A stretch of 64,000 bases of DNA, taken from positions 62,001-126,000 of the forward strand of contig PVBG01000005.1 of NCBI GenBank assembly GCA_002968845.1, written 5' to 3'. This document shows positions 37,901-43,603 of the stretch, piece by piece. The stretch comes from Neorhizobium tomejilense (GTDB lineage: Bacteria > Pseudomonadota > Alphaproteobacteria > Rhizobiales > Rhizobiaceae). Positions within the stretch are counted from its first letter, which is position 1, and every line of letters begins with the position of its first letter. The position numbers and the translations under genes were made by a program. Below the pieces are notes generated by a model, which was not told the origin of the DNA, ran no database searches, and saw nothing but the letters and a program-made list of their open reading frames with translations.

Positions 37901-38564
37901 CGGACCCTATCTTCTCGCCGGGTACTCGGGTGGTGGCATAACCGCCTTTGAAATGGCCCAGCAGCTCCAAGATGCAGGAGAAGAGGTTTCCCAGGTGATC
38001 ATGCTGGACACCCCCATGCCGCGGCAGCCGGGGCTGGGCCTGCGCGACCGTATCAGCATGAAATTGCAGGATATGCGTCGACACAAGATGAGGTTCGTTG
38101 GCGCCTATCTGAGGGACCGTCGTGCCTATCAGGAGCAACAGCGCGTCAAGTTCGAGCTGGAGCATCAAGGTGAATCGCCTGAGTATTTCAACAATGTCAG
38201 GATTGAGATGGCGTTCAGGAGAGCGTTGCTCAGGTATGACGTCAGGGCTTATTCTGGCAAGGTCACGTTGTTTCGTCCCAAGCCCGATATTTTTTATAAC
38301 CTTGGTGGCGGCCGTCACCTGAAGCAGAACCGCGATGTACTGCTGCCTGACAACGGGTGGGCGGGGCATGTACCGCAATTGCGGGTCTCGGAAGTGCCTG
38401 GAGACCACGACAGCATGGTGCTCGATCCGTATGTTCGGGTGCTCTCAGAGCACATGCGTGCTGTTCTTGAAGCCTCGGGTGTCTCGGCTGCGCTCCATGG
38501 GACAGCCGATGTGGATGCCAAGGTTCAAAGCAGAGCGCTGGTCCGGGTCGCCGAGATTGCTTAG
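31992..38564 (+). CDS. Type I polyketide synthase, KS-AT-KR-DH-ACP-TE
   Basis: A single-module synthase of about 2,190 residues (residues below counted from an in-frame GTG at 31989). ATG 31992 follows GGGG; ATG 32031 is an alternative. KS, about 22-450: Cys198 in TACSTS, His334 in HGTGT, His374 in SNIGH. AT, about 550-850: Ser647 in GHSMGE; the specificity region reads IAAHSRL. KR, about 1190-1400: catalytic Ser1343 and Tyr1356 kept, but the nucleotide loop is FFSGGLSDVALA instead of GGxGxxG. DH, about 1425-1700: His1445 in DEHRLLSGQAVMPGTGY and Asp1617 in HPGLLD. ACP: Ser1831 in DMGGHSL. TE, about 1890-2170: Ser1980 in GYSGGG and His2140. KR before DH is not the usual order. It could extend the NRPS-bound chain once and release it. 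Confidence 0.93.
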   Translation: MSSGWPPWVRAVSMLEGSNQVCASDIAIVGMALRVPGARNVSEFWQNLRDGVESVRTFSPEDLIAEGEDPERLHHPNYVPRGADLPDMEMFDAEFFGLNPKEAAIMDPQHRHFLECAWEAMEDAGRTPNNQPGPVGIFAGCGMGSYFYFNVCSNRNLIDQVGMFLLRHTGNDKDFLATRASFTFDLRGPSVNVQTACSTSLVAVHYACQSLISGECDMALAGGVTIEFPHRRGYTFQEGEILSPDGHCRPFDHRAAGTVFGSGVGVVVLRRLSDALRDGDVIHAVIKGTAVNNDGSSKAGYLAPSVSGQAEAVLEAQGLAGVDADTIQYVECHGTGTFLGDPIEIEALTAAFRQSTDRTGFCHVGSVKSNIGHLDTAAGVVALIKAALAVNEGEIPPTLGFERPNPSIDFEKSPFRVNNKLVKWPHAPGPRRAAVNSLGVGGTNVHAIIEQAPTRYVADAEVGVDSDPMLLFLSARQRKTIDQAAERLGSAISGQPGLSLDDVSYTLQHGRKHFDHRMVVAVRGREDAIAVLANPGSRGFVHQSVPNNSGAIFLFPGGGAQYVGMAKRLYEEDQTFRRSVEEGLSHLPVDAANEIRTVWLGENSATAAKTFLRPSLQLPAILITEIGLARLWMDWGVKPKALIGHSMGENAAACVAGVMSFKDAVNLVHLRGKLFETIRPSGMMSVPLDHDRLSELLPPSLDIASVNAPSLCVVSGLNEDLDLFREFLAGQGIDATRVPINIAAHSRLVTPILKAFEAFLRGITLRAPAIPILSNRTGLPLSAEEATDPMYWVGHLRSTVYFANGMAALSAEPGRIYIEVGPGRVLSSLTKAQGSIPANQVINSLPHADEAGDDRLHFLAAVGRAWATGLEVDIDRLWQGRSPRRVRLPAYPFQHKRFFIDRAEANERGKNAEPVLSKEPDIARWGYRPSWKQTLADYELGAEKEAQSWLFFLDEAGIGQKLVEALRAAGHRVVTVSLGDAFIRRSAEDYMLCPELGRAGYDALIAGLVGDGGLPSRIVHMWLLTQAETFRPGSNFFHRNQECGFDSMLHLAQALGEAASVADLHFTVIANGMQQVSGEPLPYPEKATVLGPSLVLPKEMAGATVRVIDIDLPPKAERNDKRFSFARMTGRVEKKEAAEPAALIEQLWEDLHAKPGSEIVALRKGRRWSQVHQRLPLKDVSSEQAILREGGVYFFSGGLSDVALALADELAGRFRARIVLVGRTVLPPRENWEFYDRTHGHGVVRRAISAIRRLEEKGSDVLYLVGDVGNPEQMSRAVETSLSRFGEINGVFHAAGTVDDGLMQTKTRDSIDRVLTPKVLGTTVLDAAFENVALDFFLMFSSTSTDVVRAGQVDYVAANAYLNAFAQSRSHRADRATVALHWGVWNEVGLAARALGASEGGGWIKPVAGPAAGPFFQHWKEDETGLPWLEALVSPETEWMLDEHRLLSGQAVMPGTGYLELIAQASREYGLPFEAEVADLVFLRPLAFNDGEIKAVRVRLEPAAAHFRVAVLAGPADGEDALFVKHAEAVLKPRAQQRRATIDIAAVASQCDGSRVAGGGSALRAVQEKHIRFGPRWAVLRSMAMARGKAIAELKLDPIFADDLAKGVLLHPGLLDIATGFAMQLAKDYDAETSLWAPATYGRVVLHRPLPAEVVSIVELADSSDFGEGYAAFDVTITDPHGNIIFEAEKFVMRRLENDLALGLAAQADAPAAAKAKPAALSPAMLKLGTQVRNGILPAEGFSALQRALATSEPQPIISSIDLETLREWIAASAETATPSGDNFERPDLESEFVEPRNSIEEALAGYWRELLGIAKVGIHDSFFDMGGHSLIAVRLFRMIKKQYALDLPISTLFEAPTIAQCAERIAAELPDGGEAAGSELAVSLPTTTAKPVHLVLMNPGKNAKATPLFICAGMFGNVLNLRHLAMTMGADRPVYGLQARGLYGDHEPHATFEEMAADYIAEIRTVQPSGPYLLAGYSGGGITAFEMAQQLQDAGEEVSQVIMLDTPMPRQPGLGLRDRISMKLQDMRRHKMRFVGAYLRDRRAYQEQQRVKFELEHQGESPEYFNNVRIEMAFRRALLRYDVRAYSGKVTLFRPKPDIFYNLGGGRHLKQNRDVLLPDNGWAGHVPQLRVSEVPGDHDSMVLDPYVRVLSEHMRAVLEASGVSAALHGTADVDAKVQSRALVRVAEIA

Positions 38565-38689
38565 TCGATAAACGATGGCCGGATCTCGAAAATACCGTTT
38601 CCGCAATTGCCATGAGATGTTCGGGGCACGCTGCTTGCGTGCCTTCGACATCAAGCTGGGAAGCCTTCTTGAAGAACGAGGAGTATTCT

Positions 38690-40153
38690 GTGACTGACGC
38701 AATCGTTCCCTCGGATTGGAAGCAGGTGCCTTCCCCTCATGCCAGGGAGCGGTTGCTTCTCGACCCTTTGCCCGTGACGGTTCAGCCGCCGAAACGGCGT
38801 CTTCGCACGACCCTTATCCAGGCCGCAGGCTGGTCGATGATGGGGTATCTCCTCTCGCAGGTCGTACGCATCGCAAGCAACCTGGTGCTGACAAGGCTGC
38901 TGATACCGGAAATGTTCGGCATCATGGCCGTCGCCACCATGATTCAGGTGTCGGTCGCCATGTTGTCCGATCTCGGGCTCCGGCCCGCGGCCATACAGAG
39001 CCAATTTGGCGACGACCAATCCTATCTCGACACCGCGTGGACGCTGCAAATCATCCACGGCTGCCTGATCTGGTTTGCATGCGTCCTGATCGCCATCGGG
39101 ATCGGGCGTGCGGCCGAGTATGGCCTGTTCCCGGCCGGATCGGTCTACACGGTCACGTCGTTGCCAGCCATCATCATGGGAATGTCATTTTGTACCGTGA
39201 TCATGGGGCTGCAATCCACAAAGCTGATCACTGCGTTCCGGCACCTCAATCTCGGGCGCGTCACTTTAATCGAGATAGTGGCTCAGGTCGTCAGTCTGGC
39301 GGTCGGGATTTCGCTTGCGTGGTACACCGGCTCGATCTGGTCGTTTGTGGCCGCGACGCTTTTATCTGCGTTGACGACCACTATTCTCACTCACACATGG
39401 CTACCGGGTCAGCATAACAGCCTTTACTGGGAAGCTCCGGCGATAAGGGATCTTGTTCGGTTTGGCCGCTGGATCATGCTGTCGTCCATCCTTACGATGA
39501 TAGCAGCCAATGGAGACCGTATCTTTCTCGCCGGATGGACAAGCCCCCTCATGCTTGGCTTCTACAGCCTGGCCTTCAATCTTATCTCGATGCTGGAAGG
39601 TGCCGGTGGCCGGCTGTTTTTAAACGTGGCAATGCCGGCCTTGGGCAGGATCGCAAGGGAACGTCCGGAGCAGCTCGGCTCCATGTTCTGGAAAATGCGA
39701 TTGCCGCTGGATCTTGTTTTCATCGGAAGTGCGGGCGCGATCTATTCGAGTGGCACGGCAATCATCGAAGTGCTCTATGATGATCGCTATCGAGATGCTG
39801 CTCCAATTATCCAGATATTATCGTTCAGCCTTCTCATCATGCGTTTCGGTCCCCTGTCCGCGGTCTATCTCGCCGTCAATGAACCGCGTAACCAGACTGT
39901 CATGAATTTCATTCGCGCGGTCTCCAGCTTTACATGCCTGCCCCTCGGTTATTACTTGTTCGGTTTCGAGGGCGCAGTATGGGCGGCTGCACTTTACGGA
40001 CTGCCCGTATTGCCGGCGATTCTTTACTTCAATCACCGTCATGGCCTCAACAATTTCCTATATGAAGCGGGTGTATTGTTAGCTTGGCCTGTCGGGTATC
40101 TGGCTGGAATTCTTGCAACGGGTATTCTCCACCACGCTGGCCCGCTGTTTTAA
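38690..40153 (+). CDS. Polysaccharide flippase, Wzx/MATE-like (PST family)
   Basis: An integral membrane protein of 487 residues with about twelve hydrophobic segments and the N-terminal pattern GWSMMGYLLSQVVRIASNLVLTRLL and LTRLLIPEMFGIMAVATM, characteristic of polysaccharide transport proteins that flip lipid-linked repeat units. I chose GTG 38690, preceded by a perfect GAGGAG 6 bases upstream; the frame opens at 38612 but has no better start. It lies 125 bases downstream of the PKS stop in the same direction. It is the only flippase in the window and so the partner of the Wzy-like polymerase at 6392-7966. Confidence 0.92.
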   Translation: MTDAIVPSDWKQVPSPHARERLLLDPLPVTVQPPKRRLRTTLIQAAGWSMMGYLLSQVVRIASNLVLTRLLIPEMFGIMAVATMIQVSVAMLSDLGLRPAAIQSQFGDDQSYLDTAWTLQIIHGCLIWFACVLIAIGIGRAAEYGLFPAGSVYTVTSLPAIIMGMSFCTVIMGLQSTKLITAFRHLNLGRVTLIEIVAQVVSLAVGISLAWYTGSIWSFVAATLLSALTTTILTHTWLPGQHNSLYWEAPAIRDLVRFGRWIMLSSILTMIAANGDRIFLAGWTSPLMLGFYSLAFNLISMLEGAGGRLFLNVAMPALGRIARERPEQLGSMFWKMRLPLDLVFIGSAGAIYSSGTAIIEVLYDDRYRDAAPIIQILSFSLLIMRFGPLSAVYLAVNEPRNQTVMNFIRAVSSFTCLPLGYYLFGFEGAVWAAALYGLPVLPAILYFNHRHGLNNFLYEAGVLLAWPVGYLAGILATGILHHAGPLF

Positions 40154-40578
40154 GAAAAGCTGTCAAAAACTTCCAGTTTTGCTATTTTTATATGTCGGCT
40201 GGCCGATTATTTGGTGCCGAGATGCCGGATGGCGGTTGTTTCCACGCCGCAGTGGTCGTTGTCCCGAAATGCAGCCTTTTGCGTCGGAACAGGTCAAGTG
40301 TCCGAAAGTTCATGGGCGGGGCCGGGTTCGAGCTTTAAGGGGGTGTTTTTGACGTGCACGTTAACTATAAGCAGATATCCAATTCCCTATCGGAACTTAG
40401 CTTGCACCCCCGGTAAATATTTTTATCTAGCTGCTTACTTGCGCATAGACTAAATTACGTATCTCCTGTATATTGAACTTAATAAAAGGTTGAAAGGTGT
40501 AAAGACAGTCTGTTGGCGTACTTATAGTTGCGGATCCTGAAGGGGACAATCATCCTAGACTTCAGGTAAGGGGGTAAG
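40154..40578. other. Intergenic region upstream of the LuxR-type regulator
   Basis: About 425 bases without a convincing gene, AT-rich in 40360-40500. Near the regulator start, CCTGAAG (40536-40542) and CTTCAGG (40560-40566) form a 7-base inverted repeat with a 17-base loop just ahead of the ribosome-binding site AAGGGGG, so an operator or a leader hairpin is possible. Confidence 0.4.
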
Positions 40579-41364
40579 ATGAGTTCCACACCAAGCGGCT
40601 ACAGCCGTTCTCCTGCTGTGGCAGAATCCTTTCGCATTATGAATGACATCCCAAAGCTCGCTGAAAGAGATGATCGAGGCAGTGAGGGAGTAAACCACGA
40701 CGGATGCCTGGTGATCATCGACGCGAGAGCGCTTGATCGCGAATGCCTTGCCAAAGCCCTCATCGGGCGTGGCCTCGAGATGGATGTCTGCGCTGTCGGC
40801 TCCATCGACGAATGGAAACTAGAAAAAGATCTCTATCCGCCTGTCCAGGCCGTTCTGTTCAATATCGGCGGCCGAAAGGCCGACGATGCCGCACTTGCGA
40901 CTGACATCTCGAAATTGACGGCCGAGTTCAAGTCGCCGCCGATCATCGTGCTTTCCGACTCCGACGACCTCGCCCAGGTGGTGAAAATGTTGGAATATGG
41001 GGCTCGAGGTTTCATTCCCTCTTGCGTCGGCATCGGCGTCTGCGTGGAAGCGATCGGCCTGGCCGTTGCCGGCGGGATCTTCGTTCCGGCAAGTAGCGTC
41101 CTCTCCATGCGGCACCTGGTCACCGCTGCGACGTCGGCGGCGGAACACCGGCCACTTTCGGGAATGTTCACGCTGCGCCAGGAAGCGGTGGTCGAAGCCC
41201 TTCGCAAGGGCAAGGCCAACAAGATCATCGCCTACGAGCTCAACCTGCGGGAAAGCACGGTCAAGGTCCATATCCGCAACATCATGAAGAAGCTGAAAGC
41301 GACGAACCGTACCGAGGTCGCCTACAAACTCAATGACCTCTTCCCATACGGAGCGGCCAACTAG
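40579..41364 (+). CDS. LuxR-family transcription regulator with a pseudo-receiver domain
   Basis: A 261-residue regulator. The C-terminal helix-turn-helix is clear: FTLRQEAVVEALRKGKANKIIAYELNL, then STVKVHIRNIMKKLKATNRTEVA (about residues 190-250). The N-terminal half (about 42-160) folds like a response-regulator receiver, but the phosphorylation site reads AVLFNIGG, with Asn95 where Asp is expected, and the conserved Lys is Ser148 (GFIPSC). It is therefore unlikely to be phosphorylated by a histidine kinase and may act constitutively or bind a ligand. AAGGGGGTAAG precedes ATG 40579. Its position between flippase and adhesin suggests control of polysaccharide or adhesin genes. Confidence 0.9.
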   Translation: MSSTPSGYSRSPAVAESFRIMNDIPKLAERDDRGSEGVNHDGCLVIIDARALDRECLAKALIGRGLEMDVCAVGSIDEWKLEKDLYPPVQAVLFNIGGRKADDAALATDISKLTAEFKSPPIIVLSDSDDLAQVVKMLEYGARGFIPSCVGIGVCVEAIGLAVAGGIFVPASSVLSMRHLVTAATSAAEHRPLSGMFTLRQEAVVEALRKGKANKIIAYELNLRESTVKVHIRNIMKKLKATNRTEVAYKLNDLFPYGAAN

Positions 41365-41755
41365 CCGTTCGTCGGTCGGTTGGCGGACCGACCCGAGATA
41401 TCACGGCTGCGAAGTCGAGCCTTCGCAGCTGCGTGAAGGGACACCATAGAAAACCACGTCAGCGCTGACAGGGGCGTTGCCGCGGCAATGCCTCCCGGAG
41501 CGACGAACTCTCGACATGGATGTTTGTCGGCTGGCGATCGTGCATATGTCATGCACTTGGCGAAAGACATGAGAACGGCGCAGCGCGCAGGTTCCGAACA
41601 TCGACAGTTTATCTGTTCATCTTCCATCTGACAGTCGGGTGATACCGGAAAGGGGTCCGGTGTGCCGCGACTGTGAGATCGCTCTCTCGTGTTCCGGCAA
41701 ATCAGGTTCGGTCATCCAGGCTCGACAGATATCCCACGTGGGATGGACGAAGGAG
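41365..41755. other. Intergenic region between convergent regulator and SGNH-like genes
   Basis: About 390 bases without a supported gene. GGTCGGT (41374-41380) and ACCGACC (41387-41393) form a 7-base stem with a 6-base loop shortly after the regulator stop, a possible terminator lacking a T-run. Short open frames in both directions show no recognisable product. Confidence 0.35.
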
Positions 41756-42868
41756 CTAACGCGCTGGCTTTGGCAGGGCGTTCCAATTCGGATCCGGCCA
41801 GACGAAGGGGTTGCCCCCGGGGGCCGGCTGGGTTTCGGCAAAATAGCTCTGGCAGCCACCCGCCTCGTTCGGTTCGCCGACATGCACCCAGAAGCTTCGG
41901 CAGACTTTTTCGACGACGACGCGCCGGCATTCTACCATGCTCGGCGGGTGCAGGCTTTCCTGCTGCAGAAAATCTCGGGTGACCGCCCATGCAATCTTCT
42001 GCAACTCCTTCGCAAGGTCCCGGGGCACGGTCGGCGGCGCCGCGGCGCCCTCGGGCGACTGGCGATAGATTGAGGCGTAGTGGACCGCAGCTACAAAATA
42101 GACGCCTATATCGGTCAGATGGACCTCGTCGCGGAATATCCGATCGAGTTTTTCCCTGGTGCTTCCGGTAAAACCGATAATCTTCCCGTCAAGTGTCCTT
42201 TTCACCAATTCCACGAGAGCCGTTCCGGCAGGCACGACGGAAAGGTTGGCCGGTCGCCTTTCAGCTCGCAGTGTCAGCTTCACTTTCTCCGCTACGCATT
42301 GCCATACGACCGATGCGTTCGTCTCGTGTTCCAACCAGGGCTGCGGATTGTTCTTGTCGACGCCAAGCCAGGTGTGGACATAAAGGGTTCGGCCTTTCGG
42401 GTTGCCGTCGAGAAGGCGGTCGTGAAAATGGCGCAGATAGGCAATCGCGTTTTCCCATACGATCATGTTTAGCAAATTGTGGTTTTCCGCTGCGACAACG
42501 GTGTCGTAAGGGCGCCCCGTGGTGATGCGTCGCGGGCGAAGCAGTTCCTCGACGACATCCATCTGGTCGCCGTTGCGGTTCTTCCCGTACCTATATCCGG
42601 CCCAGCTGAAATCCTGGTCGTACTCACCTCGTGTCCGATACCTCAGCGGGGATCCAATGACGATCTGCTGCTCCCAGGCAATATTTTTGCCGCGGCTTTT
42701 GGCAATCATCTCGACCCAGTTGGCCAGGGGATTATCGATCAAGCTATGTCCGGTGAAAAGAACCTGCGCGGAGTTCTGTGGGGCATCGCCCGGTGTGATT
42801 TCCTGCGAAGACGCCACGCCGGACAATAACCATGCCAAGGACAAGGTGACGGTACGCATCGCTGTCAT
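41756..42868 (-). CDS. Exported SGNH-like hydrolase, second paralogue
   Basis: A 370-residue protein from ATG 42868, chosen because GGTGGA lies about 7 bases upstream and the signal peptide MTAMRTVTLSLAWLLSGVASS follows directly. The mature part opens with VLFTGHSLIDNP and later shows FRDEVHLTDIG, the same Ser- and Asp-x-x-His-type blocks as the protein at 15272-16498; the stretches between (AENHNLLNMIVWENAIAYLRHFHD, TLYVHTWLG) also align with it. Both therefore look like one family of periplasmic SGNH-like hydrolases. This copy may act on acyl substituents of the same polysaccharide. Specific activity is unknown. Confidence 0.65.
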   Translation of the reverse strand: MTAMRTVTLSLAWLLSGVASSQEITPGDAPQNSAQVLFTGHSLIDNPLANWVEMIAKSRGKNIAWEQQIVIGSPLRYRTRGEYDQDFSWAGYRYGKNRNGDQMDVVEELLRPRRITTGRPYDTVVAAENHNLLNMIVWENAIAYLRHFHDRLLDGNPKGRTLYVHTWLGVDKNNPQPWLEHETNASVVWQCVAEKVKLTLRAERRPANLSVVPAGTALVELVKRTLDGKIIGFTGSTREKLDRIFRDEVHLTDIGVYFVAAVHYASIYRQSPEGAAAPPTVPRDLAKELQKIAWAVTRDFLQQESLHPPSMVECRRVVVEKVCRSFWVHVGEPNEAGGCQSYFAETQPAPGGNPFVWPDPNWNALPKPAR

Positions 42869-43603
42869 AAGAGTTCCACCTTGAATGAGCGCGAGAACAA
42901 CTTTGGCGGACGGAAATACGGCCTGGGAGCATAAACGCCGGGGATCCTGTCCAGCATCATGCACAAAAGGCGTAGGCCTTACCGTAACGGCGATGCGGCC
43001 GTCTGGCCGAATATCCTTATGGGGAGGCGGGGCAGCACTCGCCTGACCAGCTCGCCAACATCACCGCGTTCTGCGGCAAGTCGAGAAAATTTTATTAAAT
43101 TTATACAGTATATATGGGAGGCGCCTCTTTGTTGCTGCAGTAATTCCTTGTGTAGCAAGCTATTCGCGAATTCTTTCGACCGTCTTGCAGACTTTTTGGA
43201 AAGCAAATCAAAGCTTGCCGGCCCTATTGAACCTCCGGCTATAGCTTGGCCGGCGTATTTGGCGTCCATGCCGAGTGTGCAGCCGTCATAGCCGGGGGCA
43301 GGCTTGAGAACCGAATCAGGTTCCCCGTCACAGACGAATCGATCGCCCAGGGCGCAAGGTCATTCGGCCAAGATGCGTCTCTTGTCGTAACAACCGCCCC
43401 GGATAACTCTTTGGAAACCATGTTTTGCGGCTGATCGGGGCAAGATGTGTGGCTTTAATACGTCTTCCGCCGCCGCAGTTAACCTTCTGTCAATAATTCC
43501 CTTCCCGACACATAACCGGCTATATCGCGAAGGTTAAGGAAGTCTTGCTTTATATTTGGGGGCGGAGTTGATTGCGGCACAGTTTTTATTGGGGGTTAGA
43601 GTC
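42869..43603. other. Intergenic region upstream of the giant adhesin
   Basis: About 735 bases between the divergent SGNH-like gene and the adhesin. Open frames here (for example minus strand 42979-43269) have no ribosome-binding site or family signature and I do not call them. The part next to the adhesin contains a spaced dyad (43479-43537). The length suggests extensive regulatory DNA or a long untranslated leader. Confidence 0.5.
43479..43537. promoter_or_regulatory. Spaced dyad, candidate operator of the adhesin gene
   Basis: TTAACCTTC at 43479-43487 and its exact reverse complement GAAGGTTAA at 43529-43537 have centres 50 bases apart, close to five helical turns, and end 66 bases before the adhesin ATG. 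This is the geometry of a dimer or looping regulator site. A GGGGG ribosome-binding site (43591-43595) follows. Confidence 0.4.

Noticed and set aside
26453..38564. A classical siderophore cluster
   Set aside because: No TonB receptor, ferric reductase, ABC uptake or Fur-like gene is visible, although the NRPS type is known from siderophore-like clusters, so the option remains open but unsupported.
42979..43269. A 96-codon minus-strand frame upstream of the adhesin
   Set aside because: It has no ribosome-binding site, no recognisable domain and ordinary composition for an AT-richer intergenic region.
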